This document shows positions 1 to 9,831 of a DNA stretch of 64,000 nt, in pieces. The position numbers and the translations under genes were made by a program. This stretch comes from Streptococcaceae bacterium (lineage in GTDB: Bacteria; Bacillota; Bacilli; Lactobacillales; Streptococcaceae). How positions within the stretch are numbered: the stretch's first letter is position 1; every line of letters starts with the position of its first letter. The notes under the pieces were generated by a model. The model did no database searches. It was given only the letters and a program-made list of their open reading frames with translations, and was not told the origin of the DNA. The DNA lies in the NCBI GenBank assembly GCA_022484805.1, contig JAKVKP010000001.1:1-64000 (forward strand). The letters run 5' to 3'.

Positions 1-976
1 CACCGGCCGTGCACGCTGAACCAGTAGACACAGCAATTCCTTGCAAATCAAGCTTCATTAGTAGTAAATCTTGCTTAACGCCCTTAAAACCAATATTTAA
101 AACATACGGAACTGCCGACTGTTCACCATTTATATAATAAGAAATGTGGTTTTCCTCTAGGGCAGTAATAATATCTGAGCAATAAGTTTGATATTTTTGA
201 AACTCAATTTCTTGTTTAGCTTCACTAATTTTTAGCGCCTCTGCCATTCCGATAATATATGCTAAATTTTCAGTGCCAGCTCTACGCTTACGCTCTTGAT
301 CACCACCATGCATAAAAACACTCAGTTTGGTACCCGTTTTACAATACAGAAAGCCAACACCCTTTGGACCACCAAACTTGTGAGCAGTAGCAGAAAGTAA
401 ATCGACCTTCAATTGATTCGGCTTAACCGAAATTTTACCAAGCGCTTGAACCGCATCTGTATGAAAAAGAATCGACTTATCAGCTAAATAAGTTCCAATT
501 TCAGTAATCGGATATAGATTACCTATTTCATTATTAACCATCATTATTGATACTAAAATTGTATCTGGTCTAATTGCTGCCTTTAAATCTGCAAGTGAAA
601 TTTGACCATTTGCATCAACCGGTAGATAGGTCACTTCAAAGCCCAGCTCACGCTCTAAAAAGGACATTGGATGTAAAATGCTATGATGCTCAACACTAGT
701 TGTAATCAAATGCTTCCCTTTACTTTGATTAGCAAGTGCTGCACCAATTAAAGCAGTATTGTTACTCTCTGTACCACAGGAAGTAAAAATAATTTCATCT
801 GTTCTAACTTCTAAAATTTGAGCAATTTGTGCTCTCGCTTGTTCTAATTGAGCAGAAGCTTTACGACCATAAGCATGAATACTTGAAGCATTCCCGTAAT
901 TATTCGCCAAAACAGTCGAAATCAATTGATTCACCTCTGGTAATACCGGAGTCGTCGCTGCGTAATCAAAATACAT
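1..976 (-). CDS. Cysteine desulfurase, IscS/NifS type (3' end cut by window)
   Basis: A PLP enzyme that removes sulfur from cysteine for Fe-S cluster or thiolated-tRNA synthesis. Translation begins MYFDYAATTPV, the usual start of this family. The PLP-lysine region HKFGGPKG is present, and the catalytic-cysteine loop reads STGSACTAG close to the window edge, so only the C-terminal tail is missing. The start is an ATG at 976 with a weak purine-rich ribosome site. It lies 32 bp downstream of prs on the same strand and is probably co-transcribed with it. Family certain; choice between IscS and a tRNA-thiolation paralog open. Confidence 0.93.
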   Translation of the reverse strand, partial: MYFDYAATTPVLPEVNQLISTVLANNYGNASSIHAYGRKASAQLEQARAQIAQILEVRTDEIIFTSCGTESNNTALIGAALANQSKGKHLITTSVEHHSILHPMSFLERELGFEVTYLPVDANGQISLADLKAAIRPDTILVSIMMVNNEIGNLYPITEIGTYLADKSILFHTDAVQALGKISVKPNQLKVDLLSATAHKFGGPKGVGFLYCKTGTKLSVFMHGGDQERKRRAGTENLAYIIGMAEALKISEAKQEIEFQKYQTYCSDIITALEENHISYYINGEQSAVPYVLNIGFKGVKQDLLLMKLDLQGIAVSTGSACTAG

Positions 977-1008
977 TGAATCACACTTTCTTTTGTTATC
1001 TTTCTAAG

Positions 1009-1986
1009 TTATTCCTCACTCTTATCATATTGGAATAATGGTGAAATTGGTTTATTCTCATGAATATTAATAATACCATGGGCCAATAATTCATTCGCCG
1101 ACACATGAAGTAAACGCTCTGGTAAGTTCTCTTCAGGAACACAAACGGAATCTGTAACCACAATTTCTTTAATTGGTGAGCGATCTAATAATTCCTTAGC
1201 GTTCTCTGTAAATAAACCATGGGAAGCTGCCGTATAAATTTCCGCCGCACCAGCCTGTTCTAGGACAAGGGAGCCAAAGTATTGAGTGATACCTTTATTA
1301 ATAATATCATCAACAATGATTGCTTTTTTTCCTTTGACATCACCAATGACGTAGCCAAATTCACGACCTTTATCATCCTCCTCATGATCAATAATAGCAA
1401 TTGGTGCCTCTAAATATTCCGCCAAGCTTCTGGCGCGCTTAACACCAGAATTTTTAGGAGAGACAACAACAACATCATCACCCATCAAGCCCTTACTTCT
1501 GTAATATTCAGCAAATAAAGGAATTGTAAATAAATTATCTACTGGTATATCAAAGAATCCTTGAACCTGAACAGTATGTAAATCAAGGGTTAATAGCCTC
1601 GTTGCGCCTGCCTTTTGAATCATATTTGCAACCAACTTTGCTGTAATTGGTTCTCTTGGCGCTGCTGTTCGATCCTGTCTCGCATAGCCAAAATAAGGCA
1701 TTACTAGATTAACCGTTTTCGCACTTGCACGTTTGCAGGCATCAACCATAATCAACATTTCCATCAAATGGTCATTAACTGGATAGTTTGTTGCTTGAAT
1801 AATGTAAATATCTTTCCCGCGAACACTTTCTTCTATGTTAATTTGAATCTCACCGTCCGAAAATTGACGTGAAGAAATTTTACCTAAATCAACACCTGCT
1901 GCTTCACTCACTTTTTCCGCAAGCGACTCATTGGCGTTTAGACTAAATATTTTGAGCTGCGTATCTGGATATTTAATGATTGACAT
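1009..1986 (-). CDS. prs: Ribose-phosphate pyrophosphokinase (PRPP synthetase)
   Basis: Makes PRPP from ribose 5-phosphate and ATP for nucleotide, histidine and tryptophan synthesis in the cytoplasm. It has the full length of the family (325 aa). The N-terminal ATP region contains YFGYARQDR, and the PRPP-binding loop reads VDDIINKG rather than the more usual VDDMIDTAGT. That variation, and the divergent sequence, fit the second Prs type often found beside a cysteine desulfurase in Lactobacillales. AGGAGG lies 7 nt before the ATG. First gene of the pair with the desulfurase. Confidence 0.93.
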   Translation of the reverse strand: MSIIKYPDTQLKIFSLNANESLAEKVSEAAGVDLGKISSRQFSDGEIQINIEESVRGKDIYIIQATNYPVNDHLMEMLIMVDACKRASAKTVNLVMPYFGYARQDRTAAPREPITAKLVANMIQKAGATRLLTLDLHTVQVQGFFDIPVDNLFTIPLFAEYYRSKGLMGDDVVVVSPKNSGVKRARSLAEYLEAPIAIIDHEEDDKGREFGYVIGDVKGKKAIIVDDIINKGITQYFGSLVLEQAGAAEIYTAASHGLFTENAKELLDRSPIKEIVVTDSVCVPEENLPERLLHVSANELLAHGIINIHENKPISPLFQYDKSEE

Positions 1987-2101
1987 GAATTCCTCCTAGT
2001 TTTACTATACTTTTTATTTTATCATAACCATAATTAATTGACGAGAATACTTTAATTTTAATTTTCATTAATGAATTATCAAGTATTTATTCTAATTACT
2101 A

Positions 2102-2130
2102 TTGTTGTAAGCGCTTGTTTGTTTTATAAT
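2102..2130 (+). promoter_or_regulatory. Promoter of the lipoprotein gene with a cre-like palindrome
   Basis: A TTGTTG box, a 17-bp spacer and a perfect TATAAT lie 43 bp before the lipoprotein start. Between the two boxes sits TGTAAGCGCTT, whose AAGCGCTT core is a palindrome like the centre of CcpA (cre) sites; the right arm departs from the cre consensus. Carbon-catabolite control is possible but unproven. Confidence 0.55.
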
Positions 2131-2172
2131 TAACATGTAGTGTATTTAGCACACGAAGAAAGGATGTTTTAA

Positions 2173-2766
2173 ATGAAAAAGACAAAATTAGTCGCATTAT
2201 TTGCAACACTTTTAATTTCTGGGAGCGTGTTGACTGCTTGTGGTTCAGATAGTAGTGACTCATCTTCTTCTGAAAGTAGTACAAGTGCCTCATCAAGCAG
2301 TGACAAAGCAGATGCAACAACGGGTGCCTCTGTAACTAATGATGCAACTGAATTAGCTGGTGGTTTGGGCGCCAAAGGTTTTTGGTTAGTTGCAATCACT
2401 GAGAATGTAACTTCTGACGCCGATATCACTGTTAAAGGTGAGTTCAAAAATGACGACGGTGATGTTGCTCGTGAATTAGCACTTTATGCTTCAAATCCAG
2501 ACACACATAAGCCTGACGAATTATATACTTTGACTGTTCCTAAGTTAACAGTGGAGTCTGAAAACTTTGTAATTGCTCAAGGAACAGTTAAGGGTGATGT
2601 TTACGTTAATGCTGAAGGATTCAAATTTGAAAACGATTCAGATAAAGGAACCAAAGGCACAGTTGATGGTAATCTAATCTTTAAAACTCAAGCATTGAAA
2701 GATGCTTACGATGCCTTAGCGGATGAAAACAAAGGCGAAGTAACTGGCGAAATTTCAGTTGGTTAA
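2173..2766 (+). CDS. Serine-rich surface lipoprotein of unknown function
   Basis: 197 aa. A signal peptide (about residues 1-22) ends in the lipobox LTAC, so Cys-23 would be lipidated and the protein anchored outside the membrane. A Ser/Asp-rich linker follows (about residues 24-45), then a roughly 140-residue beta-rich domain with no motif I can name. Single gene with its own promoter and a strong terminator. The low-complexity linker is typical of Gram-positive lipoproteins that hold a domain away from the membrane. Ligand or role unknown. Confidence 0.85.
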   Translation: MKKTKLVALFATLLISGSVLTACGSDSSDSSSSESSTSASSSSDKADATTGASVTNDATELAGGLGAKGFWLVAITENVTSDADITVKGEFKNDDGDVARELALYASNPDTHKPDELYTLTVPKLTVESENFVIAQGTVKGDVYVNAEGFKFENDSDKGTKGTVDGNLIFKTQALKDAYDALADENKGEVTGEISVG

Positions 2767-2792
2767 TTCTAATTAATAAAACTAAACTAATC

Positions 2793-2820
2793 AAGAAGCA
2801 GATAAAATCTGCTTCTTTTT
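2793..2820. terminator. Bidirectional rho-independent terminator
   Basis: Perfect 11-bp stem AAGAAGCAGAT with a 3-nt loop and T-rich flanks, lying between the convergent lipoprotein and PucR-type regulator genes. It can serve both. Confidence 0.85.
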
Positions 2821-2828
2821 GCTATCTT

Positions 2829-4421
2829 CTATCTTTCCTTATCTTTCCTTAATAATAGCAAAGCAATCATTAGCTGCATTCTCACTTCTGAATCTTCCAA
2901 ATTTACACTCAAATACTGTTGAATTTTTTTCAATCGATAAATTACCGTATTACGATGTATATATTGAATAGTTGCCACTTTACTAATTGAACAGCCATTT
3001 AAAAGATACTGATATAACGTCTCTAGTAGCTCATCGCTCTCTATCTGTTGAGGTAAATTAATCAATTCAAATAAATGATTGTCAATGTAGCTTTCAACCT
3101 CATCATTTGGAATCAAATGTAATAATTCTGTAATCGCCTTTGGGCGATATTCGTTTAGAGTTGATACCTTATCCTCACTCCCCAAGGTAAGTGCCTGTTT
3201 GGCCTCTTGGAACAAAACAGGTAGCTCTGTCAAAGCTAGGCTGCTATGTGCATAACCAATGTCAAAATAAAAATTAGCCGAGAAATGTTGATAAAGGTAC
3301 TCCTGAAGCTTAAGTAATTCACTACGATTAATAAAAAAATCGGGGGCAAAAAATATGATATCGTCTCGATAAATAAATATTTGCGCATTCAATTTTTTTT
3401 CCTCAATAAACCATTCCAAATAATCATAAGCCAATCTAACAACACGATGATTGATTAAGCTTCCCAAATTATGCTTGCGGAGTTTAATAATTGCACATTT
3501 TTGAGGTTCTCGACTATTGATTCCTTGGAGTTTTAATTGCTCCTCTAAAGCTTTATGATCTGGAGATTCAACGAGAATTGATGCAAAAAATTCATTTTTA
3601 ATTTGACGCTTAGTTTCCTGATTCATTGACGTTCTCAGAGTCGCAAAGCTTAATAAATTAATGATTTGTTGTATTAATAACGTGATAAACGGATTGTTTT
3701 GATCAAAATTAATAATGCCTAAAAACAAGACATTGGATTTAAAATTAGCTTGAATTGGGTGCAAAACAACAGACTGATTTTTAAAGTGAGTGATCACAAT
3801 TTCTGAAACCTCTAATAACTCTTCAGCAATATTCAGCTTGAGCTGCTCACCAATTTCCTGATGCTGATAGTAAATATTTTGATTTGAGTGTGTAATTTGA
3901 TAATGAGAATTGATTAAAAAAACATCCTTACCGATGATACTTGCAATTTTTTCTAAAAATAAATTCGTTCGTTCTTCCTGAAGGATTAAGTGTGATAACT
4001 CATTATTATATTCAATAATTCGTCTTAAAAGATCGCTTTGTGATTTCAAAAGACGATGCAATAGATTCCTAACAATAACTGATAAGCCAATTGTTTTAGG
4101 CAAGAGCAAAACTGGAAATCTTAATTCATTCGCCAGCATCACTACCTCTGGTGGAATTTCATCAAAATAGCGTTGTTCTTTGATACCAATAGCAGCACAG
4201 CCTCTTTTCTTCATCATTTCAAGCAAAGCAAGTAAGGCTGGCACATCATTTTGAAAATGGTAGCCGGTTGTCACAAGTAATTGCCCGTCAACCAAAAAAT
4301 CCGAAATATCAGGTGCCTCCATCATGCCAATCGTGCTCACCTCAACAGAAAGATCTGCACGCTCATTGACAACCTTAATACCACTCGCTTCTTCCGAATC
4401 AAGCAACTCATACAGTTCCAT
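2829..4421 (-). CDS. PucR family transcriptional regulator
   Basis: 530 aa, a usual length for PucR regulators. The N-terminal PucR domain (about residues 5-125) is followed by a middle sensor-like region and a C-terminal helix-turn-helix near residues 470-520 (SISKVATIQYIHRNTVIYRL), the standard PucR HTH_30 arrangement. PucR proteins respond to purine-degradation intermediates. Here the gene is divergent from the allC-like gene, so the product most probably controls that cluster. GGGAGG precedes the ATG by about 4 nt. Ligand not deducible. Confidence 0.88.
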   Translation of the reverse strand: MELYELLDSEEASGIKVVNERADLSVEVSTIGMMEAPDISDFLVDGQLLVTTGYHFQNDVPALLALLEMMKKRGCAAIGIKEQRYFDEIPPEVVMLANELRFPVLLLPKTIGLSVIVRNLLHRLLKSQSDLLRRIIEYNNELSHLILQEERTNLFLEKIASIIGKDVFLINSHYQITHSNQNIYYQHQEIGEQLKLNIAEELLEVSEIVITHFKNQSVVLHPIQANFKSNVLFLGIINFDQNNPFITLLIQQIINLLSFATLRTSMNQETKRQIKNEFFASILVESPDHKALEEQLKLQGINSREPQKCAIIKLRKHNLGSLINHRVVRLAYDYLEWFIEEKKLNAQIFIYRDDIIFFAPDFFINRSELLKLQEYLYQHFSANFYFDIGYAHSSLALTELPVLFQEAKQALTLGSEDKVSTLNEYRPKAITELLHLIPNDEVESYIDNHLFELINLPQQIESDELLETLYQYLLNGCSISKVATIQYIHRNTVIYRLKKIQQYLSVNLEDSEVRMQLMIALLLLRKDKER

Positions 4422-4461
4422 TTTCCCTCCCGTTCTTTGTATAAAAAGACCTATAATTAGT

Positions 4462-4474
4462 AATTTTTGGTTAT
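4462..4474 (+). promoter_or_regulatory. Candidate PucR operator in the divergent pucR-type/allC intergenic region
   Basis: The 13-mer AATTTTTGGTTAT matches 11 of 13 positions of the Bacillus subtilis PucR site as I remember it (WWWCNTTGGTTAA). A second candidate is the palindrome CAGTATACTG at 4504-4513, flanked by ATATTTT and AAAATAT arms. Either could be the operator. Confidence 0.4.
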
Positions 4475-4546
4475 TTTGCCTAATGATACCATATTTTCCA
4501 ATCAGTATACTGAAAATATGACAAATTAAGTAAGGAGAAAACTAAG

Positions 4547-5776
4547 ATGAAAACAGTTAATCTAACAATTAATCAATTACTTGATCAAATTGCACAATTC
4601 ACCGATCCAGAAACAGAAGGCGTGACGCGATTACTTTACGATGAGCATTGGATTGAAGCGCAAAAATTTCTACTTGAGCTCGGACAAATGATTGGGCTAG
4701 ATAGCGGCTTCGATCAGGTCGGAAATGTTATTCTAACAAAATTCGGCACCGCAAATGATGAAAGTGCAATCACAATTGGTAGCCATATCGATTCTGTCGT
4801 TAACGCTGGAAAATATGATGGCATTTATGGTGTCGCTACAGCAATCATAGCTATTAAAGAGCTGCTGGCGGAATATGGTGCACCCAAAAAAACAATTCAA
4901 ATTCTATCATTCTGTGAAGAGGAAGGTAGTCGTTTCCCTTTTACCTTCACCGGATCAAAAAATTTAATTAATCAGTTACCTGATGATATTTACCAATTAG
5001 TCGACAAAACAGGAGAATCCTTTGAAGAGGCACAAGCCAAAGCAATTTATGCTCTCAAGAACATATTTCCTCTGGTTAGCGCCTTACCACCAACAGCTTA
5101 TGCCGAGATTCACATTGAACAAGGACCGGTTTTAGAGCGATTGAACAAGGAAATCGGTATCGTAACGGCTATCGTTGCTCAAAAACGCTTCACAGTTACA
5201 ATTAATGGAAAAAACAATCATGCGGGTACAACCCCGATGTGGCTAAGGGTTGATCCGTTAAAACAGGCTGTTAAGCTAATCCATCAATTAGAAGTAATTG
5301 CATTAAAAATCGGAGAACCCTTTGTCTTCACTGTTGGGGAAATGGCTATCTCTCCAAATGCCAGCAATGTCATTCCTGAACAGGCAAAATTTTCAATTGA
5401 TATTAGACATACAGATGAAAAAGAACTGCTTTTCTTTGAAGAATTAATTTACAAATTAGCAAAAACACAAATGCAAGAGCTTGCTGGTTTAGAAATCAAA
5501 ATTGATAAGTGGACAGATGTAGGAACCGAAGAGATGAATGAAACCTATATCGAAGCACTCCAGGCAATCTGTAAAGAAAAACAGCTTTCCTTTCATTTGA
5601 TGCCGAGCGGCGCCGGCCATGACACCCAGATTGTTAATCGAATTGCCCCAACAGCACTGTTATTTGTACCAAGTGTTGACGGTATTTCACATTCCCCACA
5701 AGAATTCACTACAACCGAAAACTTAGAAAAGGGTAAAACAGTGTTTAAACAGTTTATTTATGATTTAGCCTATTAA
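4547..5776 (+). CDS. M20-family amidohydrolase, allantoate deiminase (AllC) type
   Basis: Predicted to hydrolyse allantoate or a related N-carbamoyl compound, releasing ammonia and CO2. Metal-site motifs of the M20 amidase/hydantoinase group are visible: GSHIDSVVNAGKYDG (His-80, Asp-91), CEEEGSRF near residue 123, EIHIEQGPVLE near residue 185 and GAGHDTQ near the C terminus. The 409-aa length is normal. AAGGAG lies 9 nt before the ATG. First gene of a rightward cluster with a PucG-type aminotransferase, which favours allantoate over N-carbamoyl amino acids. Ureidoglycolate or beta-ureidopropionate hydrolase remain alternatives. Confidence 0.83.
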   Translation: MKTVNLTINQLLDQIAQFTDPETEGVTRLLYDEHWIEAQKFLLELGQMIGLDSGFDQVGNVILTKFGTANDESAITIGSHIDSVVNAGKYDGIYGVATAIIAIKELLAEYGAPKKTIQILSFCEEEGSRFPFTFTGSKNLINQLPDDIYQLVDKTGESFEEAQAKAIYALKNIFPLVSALPPTAYAEIHIEQGPVLERLNKEIGIVTAIVAQKRFTVTINGKNNHAGTTPMWLRVDPLKQAVKLIHQLEVIALKIGEPFVFTVGEMAISPNASNVIPEQAKFSIDIRHTDEKELLFFEELIYKLAKTQMQELAGLEIKIDKWTDVGTEEMNETYIEALQAICKEKQLSFHLMPSGAGHDTQIVNRIAPTALLFVPSVDGISHSPQEFTTTENLEKGKTVFKQFIYDLAY

Positions 5777-5801
5777 AGCTATTATTTCGCAGGAGGAAAT
5801 T

Positions 5802-7022
5802 ATGAAAGAATTATCAATTAATAAAAGACTAATAATGACACCAGGACCTACCACAATTGATCCCAGAATTAGCAAAGCAATGTCTTCAAGTATACTTGGA
5901 CAGTTTGATCCAGACTTTACTCAAATAATGAATGAAACAATGACATTAATCCGTCAAGCCTTCCAAACAAACAATCATTGGGCTTTCCCAATTGACGGTA
6001 CAAGCCGAGCAGGCCTAGAAGCGATTATCACAAGTATCATTCAACCTGACGATGTCGTTCTTGTACCAATATTCGGACGCTTTGGTCATCTTTTTGTTGA
6101 GCTATGCGAACGAGCGGGCGCTGAAGTCCATACAATTGAAACAGAATGGGGAACCGTTTTTGAGCAACAAGTGATTATCACTGAAATCGAAAAAATCCAG
6201 CCTAAAATAGTCGCAATTGTTCATGGCGAAACCTCAACGGGTAGAATGCAGCCAATTGACAAAATCGGGTCAGCAGTTAGAAAAAACCACGGCTATTTAG
6301 TAGTCGATGCCGTTGCCACTTTTATGGGCGCAGAGTTTAAGACAGATGAGTGGCTAGTAGATGCAGTGGTTGGTGGCGCACAAAAATGTCTTTCAATCCC
6401 CTCAGGCATTACACCAATTACCTTCAATGATCGTTTTGCTGAGGCAGTCAATCAACGAAAACGGGTTGAGGCAGGAGTCAGAACGGACAACGATATAAAT
6501 AGTAAACAATATATCCGAAGCAACTATTTTGATTTAGCACAATTAATGGATTATTGGAGCGATCGCCGCCTTAACCACCATACTGAAGCAACAGTCATGC
6601 TCTATGCATTGCGCGAAGGCTTAAGGATTGCGCTTGCAGAAGGACTGACGCAAAGATTTAAACGCCACCTCAAGCATCAAACCGCAATTAAAAATTCACT
6701 CGCTAAAATGGGATTCAAAATTTTTGGCGATACACAAAATGAGATGCCTAATATGACTTGTGTTGAAATACCTGACGGTGTAAACGGTGAGGCGATTAGA
6801 GCATTTCTTTTAACGAACTACGGTATTGAAATCGCCTCAAGCTTTGGACCAATGCACGGAAAAATTTGGCGTATCGGAAGTATGGGCTACGTTGCTAATC
6901 AAAGCGATATTTTAACTTTCCTAGCTTGCTTTGCCGCTGTGATTAATTACTTTAAAGTAAGCAGTCTAGATACGCAAAAAGGGTTAGATTATGCCTTCTC
7001 ATACTATTTGAATGTGGATTAA
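5802..7022 (+). CDS. PLP aminotransferase, (S)-ureidoglycine--glyoxylate transaminase (PucG) type
   Basis: Class V aminotransferase of the alanine-glyoxylate/PucG group, 406 aa. It begins with the typical MTPGPTTIDPRI segment; the PLP pocket shows DGTSRAG, VDAVATFMG and the Schiff-base lysine in GGAQKCLS (about residue 195). PucG moves the amino group of ureidoglycine, the product of AllC, to glyoxylate. The gene follows the allC-type gene by 25 bp with AGGAGG before its ATG, so the pairing supports the assignment. A plain alanine- or serine-glyoxylate transaminase is the alternative. Confidence 0.82.
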   Translation: MKELSINKRLIMTPGPTTIDPRISKAMSSSILGQFDPDFTQIMNETMTLIRQAFQTNNHWAFPIDGTSRAGLEAIITSIIQPDDVVLVPIFGRFGHLFVELCERAGAEVHTIETEWGTVFEQQVIITEIEKIQPKIVAIVHGETSTGRMQPIDKIGSAVRKNHGYLVVDAVATFMGAEFKTDEWLVDAVVGGAQKCLSIPSGITPITFNDRFAEAVNQRKRVEAGVRTDNDINSKQYIRSNYFDLAQLMDYWSDRRLNHHTEATVMLYALREGLRIALAEGLTQRFKRHLKHQTAIKNSLAKMGFKIFGDTQNEMPNMTCVEIPDGVNGEAIRAFLLTNYGIEIASSFGPMHGKIWRIGSMGYVANQSDILTFLACFAAVINYFKVSSLDTQKGLDYAFSYYLNVD

Positions 7023-7024
7023 TT

Positions 7025-8218
7025 ATGAAAATAAATAATAGAAACTATTCATGGACTTGGTTAGTAGGTACAGCCTTCTTTGGTTGGATATTACTGTATA
7101 GTAATCGTTCAATCTTGAATCCTGTGATGGATATTGTCCAAAAGCAATATTCGCTTAATAATACAAAATTAGGTTTATTAACAAGTGTCTATTTTTTGAC
7201 CTATACGCTCGCTCAGATACCATCTGGACTGCTTGCAGATCGATTAGGATCAAAAAAAATACTTAATATTTGCTTTCTAGCATTTGCCTTGGTCAATTTA
7301 TTCACTGGATTAAATCAAAATATTATCTTATTTATTGCTCTACAAGGCTTTGCTGGACTATTTGCCGGATTATACTACGGACCACAATATAGCCTTACTT
7401 ATCGTTTATTACCTGAAAATAAGCGAACATTAGCGAATGCAATTATTAATTCAGGTATGGCTTTCGGACTATCATTAGGCTATTTATTATCAACACAGCT
7501 GGTTTTGATTCAAAAATTATCATGGCATTCACCCTATCTCGTATTAGTCATACCTTCGATTATTATTTTTATAATGTTCAAAAAAATTATACCGAGCGAT
7601 GATAAGCTAGCCAATAACAATCAAAATATAGAATCTCCTACTAAAATGACTACGATTTTTAAAAACAAAAAACTGATGGCTAGTTTTATCTTAAACTTTG
7701 CTTCAATTTATGCCTATTTCGTCATCATTACTTGGCTACCAAAATTTTTAATCACCGAAAGAAACGTGCCAACTAGTCAAGTTGGCTGGATTTCTAGCTT
7801 TGTGCCATGGGCAGCTTTACCAAGCATGCTTTTAATCGCTCACATTAGCGACAAATACAAATCAATTAATTTTTACTTAAAAATATTAATACCAATCTCA
7901 GCTGTGTCAATTTTATTTGTGGCAAATGCAAAATCACTTGAGCTTATTTCACTAGGATTACTCATCTATGGTTTTTTTGGCAAGCTTGCTTTAGATCCAC
8001 TTTTAATTGCATATGTTGGAAAAAATGCACCTGACAATCAGCTTACTAGTGCTTTAAGCTGTTTAAATTTTTTTGGCATGTCTGCAAGTGTACTAGCCCC
8101 CTTATTAACAGGTATCCTAGCCGATCTATTTGGTACTATGAAAATTGGTTTCTGGTTAGCAGCCATCTTATTAATACTTGGATTAATTCGATTTATTTGG
8201 CAAAGTCAGCAGTCATAA
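7025..8218 (+). CDS. MFS transporter, probable ureide/allantoate carrier
   Basis: 397 aa with about 12 hydrophobic segments. The A-motif-like loop between helices 2 and 3 reads GLLADRLGSKK, and a related GILADLF occurs in the second half. The start codon is 2 bp after the stop of the aminotransferase gene, so translation is probably coupled. Substrate is inferred from position only; sequence style resembles anion/organic-acid MFS carriers. Confidence 0.75.
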   Translation: MKINNRNYSWTWLVGTAFFGWILLYSNRSILNPVMDIVQKQYSLNNTKLGLLTSVYFLTYTLAQIPSGLLADRLGSKKILNICFLAFALVNLFTGLNQNIILFIALQGFAGLFAGLYYGPQYSLTYRLLPENKRTLANAIINSGMAFGLSLGYLLSTQLVLIQKLSWHSPYLVLVIPSIIIFIMFKKIIPSDDKLANNNQNIESPTKMTTIFKNKKLMASFILNFASIYAYFVIITWLPKFLITERNVPTSQVGWISSFVPWAALPSMLLIAHISDKYKSINFYLKILIPISAVSILFVANAKSLELISLGLLIYGFFGKLALDPLLIAYVGKNAPDNQLTSALSCLNFFGMSASVLAPLLTGILADLFGTMKIGFWLAAILLILGLIRFIWQSQQS

Positions 8219-8222
8219 ATAG

Positions 8223-8258
8223 AAAGTCATTGCTTAAATTAGCAATGACTTTTTATTT
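8223..8258 (+). terminator. Rho-independent terminator of the allC-pucG-MFS operon
   Basis: Perfect 12-bp stem AAAGTCATTGCT with a 6-nt loop followed by TTTTATTT, starting 5 bp after the MFS stop codon. Confidence 0.88.
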
Positions 8259-8393
8259 ATCCATTAATTTTTTATGCCAAATTGAAATTCAATCATAGTT
8301 AACATTAAAACCGATGTTATGTTTAATTGTACAAAATAAACAATAAAATAGATAAAATTATGCAAAAAAGCCGATTAACCATTCGACTAAGGT

Positions 8394-8402
8394 TGCTATA
8401 AT
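8394..8402 (+). promoter_or_regulatory. Extended -10 promoter of the symporter gene
   Basis: TGCTATAAT is a perfect extended -10 box about 33 bp before the symporter start. Upstream, GATTAACC at 8373-8380 reads on the other strand as GGTTAATC, resembling half of a PucR-type site, and sits where a -35 box would be. Confidence 0.6.
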
Positions 8403-8435
8403 GAACTCACATCAATTAAGTAAGGAGTGAGCAAA

Positions 8436-9704
8436 GTGAAAAAAATAATGCAATCTACAACAATTCAAATTGTTATTGCAACAATTTCAGGTATTATATT
8501 TGGTTCAATTGTTGGTGAATGGGCGTCTAATTTAAAATTTATCGGCGATATTTTCATTAGACTAATTCAAATGTCAGTTGTGATTCTCGTAATGACGTCA
8601 ATTATTTCAGCAATCGGTGACATGGGAAGAGAAAAGAAAGAAAGTCAATTCGGAATAAAAATGGGCTTAAATACCTTTAAGTGGATTTTACTCTTTACTG
8701 GAATTTCAGCAGCAATCGGCTATTTCTTTTCAGTAATTGTCGAACCTGGAAGAGGCATGCAAGCCGCTGAAGCATATAAAGTCGAAACAGAAACCGGCGC
8801 TTTAGGTATTCAGGAAACCTTAGTCAATTTCGTATCTACAAATATTTTTCAAGCAATGGCAAATGGAGAGATGATACCTATTATCGTTTTTTCAATCCTC
8901 TTCGGAATCGGACTTAATCAAACAATCAAAAAGACTAACACAACACTTATTCTAGACATTATCAAAAGCGTCAATTCAATTATCCTAAATATCATTCAAA
9001 CAGTAATGAAAATCGCACCAATCGGTATCTTCTGCTTACTGGCAAATGTTTCTGGTACCATCGGCTTTAAAATTATGGTTCCAATGTTCAAATATCTTGG
9101 TATTCTTTTTGTCGGCGTGATATTAATGATGCTCATAATGACAATTATTGTTTCAATTCGCTGTAAACTCAATCCATTTTTGCTACCTCAAAAATTTTTA
9201 CAAATGTCAATTATCGCCTTAACTACAACTAGTTCAGCAATCACATTTCCGACCGCTTTAAAGGATTGCATTGAAAAGTTTGGCGTTAAACGAGATGTGG
9301 CAAATTTCACGATGAGCATTGGTATGACAATGGGTAGCTCTGGTGCAGCGATGTGCTATGTTGTGATGATTATGTTTCTTCAGCAAAGTGCAGGGATTGA
9401 GTTACCATTATTAAAATTACTAACTGGAATTGGCTTAGCAATCCTTCTTACACTAGGTACAATCACTGTTCCCGGCGGCTCAGCTGTTGTCGCAACCTTC
9501 TTAGCAACATCAGTTGGTTTACCGGTGGAAGCAATTGCTTTATTAATCGGAGTTGATTGGTTTGCTGGCATGTTCAGAACCTTTCTTAATGTAAACAATG
9601 ATGTTTTTGTCTCACTTCTAGTTGCAAACAGTGTTGATGCTCTTGATAGAGAAGTCTATCATACACAAGCAAGCACAAGTCTTTCAAATGTTATTGAAAA
9701 TTAA
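8436..9704 (+). CDS. Dicarboxylate/amino acid:cation symporter (DAACS family)
   Basis: Secondary transporter of the glutamate/dicarboxylate symporter fold (SDF). About eight membrane segments plus the re-entrant Ser-rich loop ALTTTSSAITFP (residues about 260) and the transport core near the C terminus with GVDWFAGMFRTFLNVNNDV. I place the start at GTG 8436 because AAGGAG (8422-8427) is 8 nt before it; the upstream GTG at 8427 overlaps that Shine-Dalgarno and cannot use it. Located between the ureide cluster and an amidase, so it may import an organic or amino acid linked to that pathway. Confidence 0.85.
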   Translation: MKKIMQSTTIQIVIATISGIIFGSIVGEWASNLKFIGDIFIRLIQMSVVILVMTSIISAIGDMGREKKESQFGIKMGLNTFKWILLFTGISAAIGYFFSVIVEPGRGMQAAEAYKVETETGALGIQETLVNFVSTNIFQAMANGEMIPIIVFSILFGIGLNQTIKKTNTTLILDIIKSVNSIILNIIQTVMKIAPIGIFCLLANVSGTIGFKIMVPMFKYLGILFVGVILMMLIMTIIVSIRCKLNPFLLPQKFLQMSIIALTTTSSAITFPTALKDCIEKFGVKRDVANFTMSIGMTMGSSGAAMCYVVMIMFLQQSAGIELPLLKLLTGIGLAILLTLGTITVPGGSAVVATFLATSVGLPVEAIALLIGVDWFAGMFRTFLNVNNDVFVSLLVANSVDALDREVYHTQASTSLSNVIEN

Positions 9705-9755
9705 GCCTTAATGAGTTCAGCCCCAAATGCGAACTTATCACTCAAAATACAAATT

Positions 9756-9790
9756 AAATTTCAGCAGTTGATATTTCTTCTGCTGAATTT
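9756..9790 (+). terminator. Weak hairpin after the symporter gene
   Basis: TTCAGCAG pairs with CTGCTGAA, extended by AAA/TTT with one bulge; the flanking sequence is T-rich but has no clean U-run. It overlaps the region holding the amidase promoter (TATAAT at 9795-9800). Confidence 0.4.
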
Positions 9791-9831
9791 GTCATATAAT
9801 GGCAGACAAATATAATTAAGGATGTGAACTT

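Noticed and set aside
9380-9598. Antisense frames over host and phage genes (for example 9380-9598 minus, 22825-23139 plus, 39851-40153 plus)
   Set aside because: They lie fully inside well-supported genes on the other strand, have no ribosome sites and low-complexity composition. They are shadows.
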